A stretch of DNA of 64,000 nucleotides from Stereocaulon alpinum (lineage: Eukaryota; Ascomycota; Lecanoromycetes; Lecanorales; Stereocaulaceae): NCBI GenBank assembly GCA_018257865.1, contig JAEUBA010000002.1:744001-808000 (forward strand), in the 5' to 3' direction. Below are positions 1 to 11,365 of this stretch, in pieces (the stretch's first letter is position 1; every line of letters begins with the position of its first letter). Under the pieces are notes generated by a model. The model saw only the letters and a program-made list of their open reading frames with translations. It was not told the DNA's origin and did no database searches. A program made the position numbers and the translations under genes.

Positions 1-3000
1 AGCATTGCCAGGTACCCGACGTTGCTCTACTTGACGAAGAAGCTGAACGAGCTCCCCATCTACGCTTTCGACGGCCCTATGATCGAATATGCCCAGAAGT
101 TGTTTGCCATGCTTATACAGAAGCTCAGAGAACTTCTGAACGACGATAACGTGGATATGCAGCTCCGTCAGGAGTGCAAAGAAACTATAAACAACCAACG
201 GATGGACATGCCACCCTATTACCTATGTATCCGACTCATACGTCAGTGTCAATCGGCAACGGAAAGCACATTGGAACCTCAGCGAAAGCGGGATATCCAT
301 CACTTTGCAACACAACAGCTTCGAAGTTTGCTCGCTTTTGGCCCCAGCGATACTGACAAGCATGCTATTTATGACGACTGCCTCAAGGACATATCAGGTC
401 AGACGGACTTTGCAACCGGCAGCATTTCCGCCATCCACGCCCTCCTCGCTCAGAATTACGAAAGAGAATTTGCTTTGTTGTCCAAGGGTTCGACTTTGAC
501 ATCGCTCTTGGTTGATGAACTTGCTCATATGGTCGGGATGGAACGGTCTTTGCAGCAGCCCTCGCAGATGTTTGATGAGTGCCTGGACATCCGACTACAG
601 TTGCTGCTGCACATAATCACTTACGTGCCAGACACTTTTACTGCCAAGACTGGTACGCAGCTGTGGAATGTTGCAGTAGGCTCAGAGGCACTTCACGACC
701 GTGCTCGAGAAGCTGCTTGGTGGTGCTTCATCCGAGCAATGCGTTTTCCTGTTAGGAATGCCTACCCCAAGAGAAATGTATTCATCGATCAATGTGTTCG
801 CGACCTCCTACCTCGGCTGAATCCTCAATTCTACACAAACGGATGTCTGCAATTCGTCCAGGATGCTGTCCATTACCACTCGCGGATGGCAGCAATGCAA
901 CAAGAACCTGAGGCAAAGCAAGATTCGACAGTAGGGCTTCTATGGCAATTGTCTCTTACAGCGCCTCCTAACACCATTGAGGCCAAAGCCATTCGTACAC
1001 TTGTGAACTTCTATCTCGATTCTCCGGATTCTCCACGCCGATCAAGAGCTGCGACTGAAGCTATTCACATAGACGTAGTCGAACGTTGCATACGCCAGCT
1101 CACATCGGCTGCTTCTAAGCTCAAAGCCTTTAGTGACGGCACATCAAGCGGAGAAGACGAACCAATGGTAATCGTTGCCTCCGAGGAGGAGATCCATCTA
1201 CAAAGACTGTCCTTTTCGAGGTCCTTGATGATTTTGCACGAGTTTGTTCAAGGAGTACGCTTACGCCCTAAATACAGTCCACAACCTCAGAGTCAACGAC
1301 AATTGCTACATGAAATCGCAGAGAACAAAGGCCGCCCCATCCAAATCCGATACCAGACGTTTGGCGGTATTTCCACATCTGATATTCGGACAGTAGAAGT
1401 TGGAGATCTCGAGACTATACAGGAGCTTTCTCGTCGACTCACTTCATTGACAGGTTTTGCCAAGCTTAATCTGATCGTTGGAGGCCAGCGCCTTGACTTA
1501 GCAAAGACTGCAGACCAGACGCTACAAGAATTAAAGCTCGACCAGAAAGGTCTTCTTCTTGTCAAGAGGGTTGCAGAAGCGGATGCAGTCCCGGATCTGT
1601 CACCTGCATCAACGCTACGACCAGTGGAGAAAGAGATATTGAATCATTTTTCGGAACTGTATCAGCTTCTCACAATGGAGGACGAGCTAAGCACCGAGGT
1701 ATGCAAATCTTCGTATGCGTAAATTTTACAAGCTTCACAGCTGATCTTAGGCAGGTGTTTGATTTCTTGGGAACTTTCGAACCCCACAACAGTATCACGA
1801 CGCTGGTGTGCTCTAAAAATACACCACTCGACACAATCTTCCCTCCCACCGCCCCTTTCAAGATCAGGTATTCCATTTATGCTTTGAAGAGGTCCTTGGA
1901 GTATCATTCACATGTTGTACAAATACAGCCCCAACGGCCTTCTCATCCTTGTATATACTGACCGCAGCACAGGGCTTCACAACCCCAGATCTCACATGCC
2001 ACGGCATACGCTCATTGACTACGGCTTTGTCATCGCTAAATCTCAACATTGGACCGCATGGCACTGACGTGGATATAATAATAGCAAAGGACATCGTAGA
2101 ATGTTTACAATTGTATCTCAAAGGCAAGCAGCCAATCAACCCCTATCGAAGTTGTGACCTACTAAACCCAATCGCCTTTAGAACCTACATCTCAAGACAG
2201 TGTCGAGTCTTTGCTCACCAACCCACTGGCACTTGTCGACCGCCTGAATACCCTGGTTAAGCACGCGCAAGACCTCGTTGACAATAAGACTGCTGGGAAC
2301 CTAGCATGTGCTTCGTTCTCCGTGCTACTGCAGATATCGCTGCTTTCGGAGGCGCTCTGGTCACACTTCAAGGCTCACGTGGTGTGCTCTACTCTCTTGC
2401 AACGAGCTTTATTAGAAGATCATCGAGCAGAAGTACGCACACACATCGCTGAATCGATCAAAAGCGTCCGTGGCGTATCAAAGACGTCAGACTTCTGAAC
2501 CTCCGTTTACTTACCTAAAGCTAATTGATGGAGCAGGAGTCCCTCCGTTCCCGCTCGAGAGGTCGTTCCCTACTTATGGCACAATCTTGTCAACATCATT
2601 CCCTTCTGCCTAGACTTTGCAAGCAGGTCAGAGCAATTCTTCGACGTTATCACTGAGCTCTGTAAGTCCATGGATCGTACTTCTTGTGCTACTCTTGACA
2701 TTGCAACCTATGCCCATAACTGGGGCGCGATATTGTTGCAGCACGTTCACAAGGAGGTCAGTAGGAATTCCCTGGGCTTGCTTATATCTGCTGACAAGCT
2801 ACAGTTCGTCGGCCGTGAAATGAAAGACTGGATAGTTATTGGGCTCTGCCGTCTCTTGAAATGGTGCTTCGCCAAGGCATATGAGCTGGGGAAGCCTCTA
2901 TCTATACGGTAAATGTTTACAGACCTGTTCAGAGGTCTGTCTGCTCACACCCGGCTAATCGTTCCAAGGGACAATTTTCTGGAAAAGCTCTTCAGGACTC

Positions 3001-6000
3001 ACTTATTTCCCGAACCTCCAATTATAGACACAGACGACGGCACTCAAGTCGAGGCACGAATACCGAACCTGTATACGGGAACCCGAACGGAGTTGTACGA
3101 TGTCATCTTGGTGATGAGCAATGAGATGGATAATTACCGGAAGCTGCTGATACTCGTCGAACAATTGCTCAGCCAAGGTGAGGACTCCCAAGCATGGTCT
3201 TGGGGTTTCGCTCAACCGTTCGAAGGCAATGATTTCGAGCCAAATTTCAACTTCGAACGAGCCAAGTGTCTCCGATCCGAACAAGGGTACCCAGGAATGC
3301 GGAACCTCACTAATACTTGCTACATGAATTCGCTCTTCACGCAGCTTTTCATGAATGTTGGATTCCGGTCATTCATGCTTGGGACGAGAGTCGCAGATAA
3401 ATCTGGCTCTCAAAGGCTGCTCTACGAGACTCAAAGCCTCTTTGGCTTCATGCAAGAAACTACGCTTAGATCTGTGGATTCTTCAGGCATCGCGGACTCC
3501 CTCGTGACCTATGATAACACTCTTATCGACGTAGGTATACAGATGGATGTGGACGAGTTCTATAATCTGCTCTTCGATAGGTGGGAAAGCCAGGTGCTAT
3601 CAGAGGCCGATAAGAAGATGTTTCGAGGCTTCTACGGTGGCCAGATCGTGCAGCAAATCAAGTCTAAGGACTGCGACCACATCTCTGAGAGGTTGGAGCC
3701 TTTTTCCGCCATTCAGTGTGACATTCAGGGCAAGATTGGCTTGATCGATAGTCTCAATGCCTACGTGACTGGGGAGGTCATGGAAGGAGGTGCGTCCGTC
3801 CTGCAGTTGCTCATCTTCTATATGGCTCCATGCTGACCAGATTTAAGACAACAAATATGCTTGCACGTCCTGCGGCTGCTACGTAGACGCTGTCAAGAGG
3901 TTGGATTTCTAAGTCCTTTTTGAGGGCTTCGCTAACGTAGATCAGAGCTTGTCTCAAGGATATTCCCGACAACCTCATATTCCACCTGAAGCGCTTTGAT
4001 TTTGACGTCATGACGGGCATGCGAAGCAAGATAAACGATCTCTTTGAATTCCCGGATCAGGTCGATATGGCCCCGTATCACATTGACTACCTCCAAGAGC
4101 CTCAGCAACCGTGTGTACCGGATATGTTTGAGCTGGTCGGTATCCTTGTCCACACTGGTACTGCAGAATCTGGTCACTATTATTCGTACATCAAGGAGCG
4201 ACCCTCTACCACTGCGAACAGCAAACGATGGGTCGAATTCAATGACACAGAAGTCACGGAGTTTAACCCTGACAGTATCGCAGACCATTGCTTTGGAGGC
4301 TGGACTGACCATGTGACTTATCCAACTCGGTATTTGAAAAATTGGAATGCGTACATGCTATTCTACGAGCGGATGAACTCACCGACATCCCAAGACGACA
4401 CCGGAATATCTATACTTCGTGGTGTCCCTGCTACATGCGCAATGCCAAAGGATCTAAAACGACGTGCCGCTCTAGAGAATGCAGACTGGCTTCGTCACTA
4501 CTGCTTATTCGATCCAGCACATGCAAACTTTGCACGGCAGGTCCTTGAACAGCTTCGAGTTGTCAATAAAGGAACATGTTCCGATGACCACGAGACAGAA
4601 CGAACGGCTATCTGGCAGTCGCTCGAGCATCTCCAGCTCGTCTTATCTCGGTCCAAGGACTCCGCGGCCTTTGGGGTAATGTTGACCTCATTGACCCAGG
4701 TGATCGGTGCTTGCCCATCATGCTGCAAGCTCGCTTTAGTGTGGGTGGTAAAGCATCAGACTGCTCTACGCAATATACTTCTTCGATGTCTCGTACCGAA
4801 AGTTCGAAAGGACTTCGCTAACATGATTAGCGTGGCCCTTCGATACCTTCGAAAAGCCGCTCCTCAAGAATACGGATTCCAAGATGTCAGGGATGAGAAC
4901 CTCCAATCGTCTAAGAGGGAGCTTCGCGAAGGAGGGATTTTTCCGCAAATAGTACGTCGACTCAGTCAACTTTGGGACTTTGTGCTTCAACAAACTCGTG
5001 GATGGGATGATTACTTTGGACTACTCGTCGAGCTAGCCAATCTCGGAGACCATGAAACTCATGTCATTCTACGGAACCTTTTCTTACAAGATTGTCTGGA
5101 GGTTCTTTGCATCGATCATCACAAATACATCCGCCTTCCGCATGAAAATTCTGGTTACGCGACATACATTCGCCTTAGCGACAAGGGACGGAAGTTCTCG
5201 TTCTGCAAGCTCACCGAGCTCATCGCCAATATGTTGACAAGGATCGACCTCCGAGCCGCGCCTACACGAAGGGCTGAGAGACCCACTCTTGCAGACGGTA
5301 TGAGGCTGAGCATGAGGGAAGACACACTGATGCTTCTTGGTAGCGAATTCCATGGTTCAAAGCATTGTTGCGTATTTCTTCAAAAGATACTTGATACAGG
5401 CGGCAATATACAAGCCATAAAGAAGATCGTTCGCGCGGTCTTGCTTGCAGAGCCAGAATTGAGATTGCTCGAACCAATCCAGCACACCATCATCAACGGC
5501 GTCAACGTCGAGCCGGCAAACATGGCTGCTCCTTTCCTGCAAGCTGCAATCACTTTCTGTGAATGCACCCCAAAAAGATCTAGTGCGGAGCAAGTGATCG
5601 AACACATTGCTAAGGAAGTTGATACCATAGGAGTTAATGGGGGACGAGAACACCTTGACTTTTTTATCAACACGCGCAGACTACGCAGCCTTCACAGTAA
5701 TGTTTCAGAGGGATTTTTCGAGCGCTGTGTCCTACTCACAGTACCTCAGTGGGCACCTGCTTTACTCATGTACTGGGAGGACTCCATTCGCAACAACACC
5801 TTGGACCTGCTGAAGACGCTTCTATTTGCCCACAATCTCAAGGAAATGGATGAAGAGGAGCGTGCGGACAGAATATACCGCGTTGGGAGGGACCTGCAAA
5901 AAAGCTGTCTACAACGGTGTTATATTCAGGTGCAGGAACAGAAGACAATTGATGGAAGGACTGTGGAGCAGGTCATCCAAGTAATAAGATATTGTTCGGA

Positions 6001-6275
6001 GACTTACTATCAGGAGGACGAAGTGCAGGTGAAACTCGAGGCTGAAAGTGGGTGCTACAGGAAACCATCTTAGTGTCTCGCACTTGCTAAATCAATACAG
6101 ACGTGCTAGCTAGCCTTGAAGCGTTGACAGCCTCTGACCTGGATGAAGCGGCTTCCGGTACGTCCAATACTTCAAATTTCAACCTCCTGCTGACGTCACA
6201 GTAGATGCCTGGAACAACTCCAACGACGAGATTCCTTCCGACTCGGAGTCTGAATACGCCGGAACGTCTCCATAA
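1..6275 (+). CDS. Large ubiquitin-specific protease, 5'-truncated by the window edge
   Basis: Deubiquitinase of the USP (peptidase C19) family, resembling the very large USP9X/USP34-like fungal enzymes. Exon model: <1-1698, 1755-1916, 1973-2123, 2182-2485, 2537-2756, 2805-2908, 2969-3789, 3848-3899, 3946-6047, 6101-6157, 6202-6275, giving 1,914 codons in one frame. The Cys box (GMRNLTNTCYMNSL) puts the catalytic Cys codon at 3318-3320; the His box (ESGHYYSYIKE) puts His at 4175-4177. A CTSCG zinc-ribbon remnant is encoded near 3860. A ubiquitin-like segment (about 1320-1570) precedes the catalytic domain, and a long helical C-terminal region (4400-6050) matches what is annotated in such proteins as DUF3517. 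The tail is acidic and Ser-rich. Intron 2124-2181 uses a GC donor. The true start lies outside the window. The family call is firm; the exact orthologue is not. Confidence 0.9.
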
Positions 6276-7282
6276 ACGACCCAACGGCAGTATACGAGTA
6301 CTAGGCATCCACGATTCACGACAGGAACTGATGAGAAATGGCAAAGTGGCGCAGGATACAATAGTGGAATTTATGACTGCATGGCAAGGAATAACCATAA
6401 AGCGGCATTTTACTGGCGCATGGAAACGATAGATCTGATGAGGAGTTCTTTTCCCCTGGGTTCATGGCGGAAAAAGCCCATGACGAGCTGGCGAGCTCTT
6501 GGCGTGTGTCTATTTGGTTTCTGGAAGGCGTTTCTTCGACTCTTGCGGCTTGCAAGAGGATTAAGTGTGTTGGTTGGTTCCTTTACTTCGCTTGACATGA
6601 AGCTGAGAGGCTTGCAAAAGATGTCTTTACCGTCGGTATAGAGATATTTATAGTCAATGCATGTCAGTCATTCTTTTCAATCACGAGGTCATCACGCTAG
6701 ATCCGACTTTTGAGATTGCTTTCGATTTGGATGGCTCCACTTTATGCTGGTACCTTGTTGTGGAGATATCTGGACTCTTCCTAGAGGCGTGGGCTACCAA
6801 GACCAGAGATCTTCACACGGCGCAGTCTTTCCAATAGAACTCAAAGACCAGTTTAACTCTCTCCAGAGCTTTTTTCCTCATTGAAATTATTCTTCAGCCC
6901 AGCTCCCTCCGCGATCTCTCCTGCCGTTACCGCTGGTACTGTGCTGATCTTATATCGGCTGCTACGGGAGCAGATCAATAGACTCAACGTGATCACATGA
7001 GCAGGAGGTAGCACACCCATTATGTTGTCATAAGGTAAGAAATTAGGAGGCCCATGCTTCGTGGATGGAGCTTGCTCTTTAGGAAGTTTTTTTTTTGGAT
7101 TCTTTTATAGAGATCTGGTCTCACAACTTCAATCGAACCTTGCAAGACATGGGCATGGATGTATCTCAAACACCACTTTTTTGGTGCTGACTATGTCAAG
7201 CTCAACAAAGTGATACAGGTACATGCGGAAGGCAAGCGTTTGCTCCTTGATCACAGTAAAGGGGCTAAGCACGCCATATATA
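6276..7282. other. Intergenic, 3' flanks of two convergent genes
   Basis: Convergent gap between the ubiquitin protease and TFIIE-alpha. Only short ORFs without family resemblance are present; a T-run lies near 7087-7097. I see no RNA gene. Confidence 0.6.
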
Positions 7283-8760
7283 TTACAAAGCGTCCTCAAA
7301 CTCAGCTTCTTCATCTTCGTCAGAGTCCTTTTCCACTTCGGCCCCTACGCTAGGTTTGATTCCATTTTCTTGGCTCTCGAATTTGACTCTCTTTGCAATT
7401 GGTGCTTCATCGTCCTCCCCTACTGCTCCGGTGTCCGCGGGTGTAGAGGCGTGGGTAGGGGCACTGCTACCTGATTCGCTTGCTTTACGATGTACGTTCC
7501 CGTTGAGTGGGCGGGTTTGTGACGCGTTGACGTCGGCAGACATTGAGCTAGAAGGTGTGCCAAGCCCAGATCCCCCTATTCCGACGTCCTCGAAATCGCC
7601 TTCGTCGTCGTCGTCGTCATCTCCGGAAGATTCGTCAGCTTCAAGGTCTTCTCTTGCTTCTTGCTCCTTCTCTTTCGCTAGCTGGGCGTAGTACGCAGCC
7701 AACTCGTCATTTAAGCCATTGCTTTCCTTCTTGTCCTCTTCTTCCTCTTTCAGAAGGGAGCTGCCGTTGATCGACTGTTCATTCTCTTTCCTATCTGCCA
7801 CCATTCTCTCGCCAGTGACAGTAGAGTTTGTATGCCAGACGGGCAAAACATTTTGGGCCGCGATATCTGCCTTGCGCTGAGCATCTGCAGCCTTCTCCGC
7901 CGCTGTTCTTTCCGAGTTCGTGGTTACAGAAACATCGAGAGGCGCAGCCACAACTTGGACATCCCCTTTAACAGCAGCCGGAGGACCACCCGTAGCAGCC
8001 AAAGGCCTAAAATGCTGCGACGGGTTAACCGTCTCATCTCTTGGAATCGGCACAGCAAGCGCAAAGGCAGTATCAAAGTCATTGTTCGGGATATCCTCCG
8101 CATCGATCTGCTGTAACATCTTGAGCAGCCCATCTAGCTGACTCATAAGCTTACTCTGCTTCTCATGCCCAGTACTCGCTCCATCTTTAGCCTCCTCTCG
8201 TTCGAGGAGACCACCGCATCGATGACATTCAAAACCCATAGGACCTACTTTATCAAGGACTTCTAGTTGAGTCCATTGAGCCTTGCATGTTGGACAATTG
8301 TAGTCTTTCTTTTCTTCGCTGGGCTTGTACATCTCCTTTACTTTTTGGGTTAGTCGGAAAATGCGGTATTTGATAGCGTCGATTGTAGCATGGAAGTCGA
8401 TGTAATAGTAATCTTTGTTTATTGGGCGCTGTTGTCCTTCGCGGATTTCTTGGCGAGAATGGCTTTAGGTGTGTTTGTCAGACAACGCTCAAGTATGAGT
8501 CATGAGATCTCGTACACTGCCAACAGTCTATCCTCTCTCAACTTTCCGCATAGCTTCCGAAGATCTTTCTGCTGCATGCCGAGTAAATGTGCAAGATCTT
8601 CGTTGACTAAGCTGTGAGGAGTATTCAGCTTGCTAATACAGAGACACCAGCGCCGTCTAACATACGCTGAGTGAACCATTAGGGCATCAATAACGAGGAC
8701 ATGCTTGGTTTCGTAGAAAGCCCGCACAACGGTGCGAATGAGAGTCTTCGCCAAATCCAT
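7283..8760 (-). CDS. TFA1: Transcription initiation factor TFIIE subunit alpha
   Basis: General RNA polymerase II factor that joins the pre-initiation complex with TFIIE-beta, recruits TFIIH and helps promoter opening in the nucleus. Exons on the minus strand: 8666-8760, 8516-8611, 7283-8462; 456 aa. The N-terminal winged helix contains HLLGMQQKDLRKLCGKLRED, followed by the YYYIDFHATIDAIKYR segment typical of TFE/TFIIE-alpha. A zinc ribbon follows: CPTCKAQW then FECHRCGGLL (two CxxC pairs). The C-terminal half is acidic and low in complexity (D/E runs), as in other TFIIE-alpha proteins. Introns are 54 and 53 bases with GTATGT and GTACGA donors. It is divergent from PUS1, with 448 bases between the start codons. 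Confidence 0.93.
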
Positions 8761-9208
8761 GATGCCAGCAGGATCTCTTGTAATGACAGGATACGATATG
8801 ACTGTTTACTACGAGATGACGGTTTTGCGGCCTTGAAGGCGTCAGCAACTTGCTGGTTGCAGAAAAGTCATGGTCAAAGCGACTCCAATGTATGAGTCGA
8901 CACGGCCGACACAGGCGATAAGTGTCCAAGGTGATCAGGTGTCCAGACTCCGAGCTTTTTTTGTTGCAACACAAAGAACAATGACACCTACGAAACATGA
9001 AGCATTGACGAAGGTTTCAGAAGGAGCTTAGCGCATACGTTCCAGCCCCAACGGAGATAAAGTTATTCCCGACCAAGCAAAATTGACTTCGGTTGTGGAA
9101 CGTCTTACAGGAGAATCACCAATTCATGATACATCGCGCAGCGCAACGGACAGCGAGGTCACTGGCGCATATCGGTCTGTCACGGCTGGGGGCCGGATTA
9201 CGAACGAA
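8761..9208. promoter_or_regulatory. Divergent TFA1/PUS1 intergenic region
   Basis: 448 bases between two divergently oriented start codons, so it must carry both promoters. I recognise no specific element. PUS1 translation from the non-ATG codon at 9083 is formally open but unlikely. Confidence 0.5.
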
Positions 9209-11184
9209 ATGGCTGGCAACGGAGACCAGGCTCAGGCCAATAATCACCATAATGGCCAGAGATCAACACAGCATGGGCGTGGTAGAGGCAGGGGTGGAGC
9301 TAGAGGCAACTCGAGGGGTAGCAGAGGAGGAGGCGACAAAGGCGGTCGCAAGAGGAACAAGGAGTTGGGGCGTGCGGAATGGAGGTATGCAGAGCATGTA
9401 CTTCCCTCATACCATCTGGACTAATTAATAAAGCAAAACCACAGTTGACAAAAGAGCGCGCAATACCGAAAACCAGCAAGCTGCCAAGAAGCGGAGACTA
9501 GACGGTGAAGACGATGTTCTACCGGTCTACGCTACAAGGTACTCGAAGGAGGAGATTGAGGCGGAGGAGAAGAAGCCGAAGAGGAAGGTTGCAGTTATGA
9601 TTGGGTACTCCGGTAGTGGATATAAGGGCATGCAATTGTGAGCGAGAATGGCGCCGTCGAGAGACGATATATCTGATTCTCGTTAGGAACCACCAAGAGA
9701 AGACCATTGAGGGCGATCTCTTCAATGCCTTCGTTGCTGCCGGAGCCATCTCAAAAGCAAACGCAGACGACCCGAAGAAGTCCTCACTCGTTCGATGCGC
9801 CCGCACCGACAAAGGTGTCCATGCGGCTGGAAATTTGATATCACTGAAGCTCATTGTCGAAGACCCAAACATTGTCGCCAAAATCAATGAGAACCTGAGC
9901 CCACAGATACGAGTCTGGGGTATCGAGAGGACAATTGGCGGTTTCAGCGCATACCAATTTTGCGATTCCAGAATATACGAGTACCTAATACCGACACATT
10001 GCTTTATACCATCGCACCCCAAGAGTTTTCTAGGCAAGAAGATGGTTGAGCTGGCAGAGGAGGCTAACGACTTAGAAGGCTACCATGACCGCCAGAAGGA
10101 GGTCGCCGATGTGTGGTCAGAGATGGAAGAGAAATATGTAAAGCCAGTCATCGAAGAGATCGACCCTACAATACGGGACCTAGCGCTCAAAGTGTTCTAT
10201 AAACACGATCACAGCATGGTCTGGAACGCCCCTACAACCCCTACTGAAGAACAAAAAGAAGCCGCTAGAGAACTCTCACCACAAGGCCAAATTGACTCCG
10301 GCATCGCCTTCGCCAGCATAGCAATAGGTAAAGAAGACAGAGCAACAGCATTCGCAAATGCAGCCCAACCAGGAGATGAAGCCGCAGCAATCGCCCGTTC
10401 CAAAGAACCCACCCCCCTCGAAACCGCCATCCGCCTCCTCAGAAATGCCCACTTAACCGCAAAGAAAGCCCACCGCATCCACCCTGCCCGTCTAGCCCGC
10501 GTCCGCTCCGCTCTATCCCGCTATGAAGGCACGCATCAATACCACAACTACACAATCGACAAATCCTACAAAGACCCTTCAGCCTCACGCTTCATCAAAA
10601 GCTTCGTAGTCGGCGAGAAACCGATAATAATAAACAATACTGAATGGCTCTCCCTAAAAGTCCACGGCCAATCATTCATGATGCATCAGATCCGAAAAAT
10701 GGTATCCATGGTCGCGCTCGTAATCCGCTGTGGCTGCCACGAAGGCCGCTTACAGGACTCCTGGGAAGCTAATCGTATCTCGATTCCCAAAGCCCCTTCA
10801 CTAGGCCTGCTGTTGGAGCGACCAGTCTTCGACGCTTACAATGAGCGCATAGAGCAATTCGGTAGAGAGCCGATCGATTTCGGAAAGTATGAGGAGGCGA
10901 TGGAAGAGTTCAAGCAAAGGGAGATTTATGAGCGGATCTTTAGGGAAGAGGAGAAGAGGGAGGTTTTCCATGGGTTTTTTAATGGATTAGATAATACCGG
11001 GGGGAGCCAGTTTCTCTATCTGTCGAGTGTGGGGATTGAGGCTACGAAGAGGGAACTTAAAAAGGAGGGTGTTGGCAAAGGGGCGAAGGCGGGGATAGAA
11101 GACGTGGATTCTGAGGACGGGGATGGGGATGGGGATGGGGATGAGGGTAGGGGTGGTGGTGGGCTGGATGTGCAGGAAGGGTGA
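9209..11184 (+). CDS. PUS1: tRNA pseudouridine synthase 1 (TruA family)
   Basis: Converts uridine to pseudouridine in tRNAs (and in U2 snRNA in yeast), mainly in the nucleus. Exons 9209-9384, 9455-9637, 9687-11184; 618 aa. The first in-frame ATG was chosen, since the open frame extends upstream only from TTG. Features: an N-terminal RGG/GRGR low-complexity segment (about residues 20-50), a basic KKPKRK stretch, the fold start VAVMIGYSGSGYKGMQL, and the catalytic Asp161 in RCARTDKGVHA. A later conserved block reads QSFMMHQIRKMV. The C-terminus is an acidic DGDGDGDE run encoded by a GGGGAT repeat near 11115. Introns of 70 and 49 bases are placed by reading frame and yeast PUS1 similarity. Confidence 0.93.
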
Positions 11185-11365
11185 GCCAGGTTTTGCACAG
11201 TCGGGTGATTGTGTGAGCGCTGTGGGCCAAGAACTAGTTAGGAAGTGGCTCCAAGTAGCTGGAACCTGTTACCTGTAAAACGGAAAGTATACGTTTCTTA
11301 CACTCATGGTGTATGGCATCTGTGATGTTACACGATCTACAACAGCTCAGCTCGCTCCGAGAGGT

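Noticed and set aside
2661..2741. GTAAGT near 2661 as an intron donor in the ubiquitin protease
   Set aside because: Reading straight through stays in frame and encodes a plausible family segment (ATYAHNWGAILLQHVHKE), so splicing would delete conserved sequence.
9083..9208. Upstream extension of PUS1
   Set aside because: The frame is open only from a TTG; the ATG at 9209 is the first, and the RGG-rich start is plausible.
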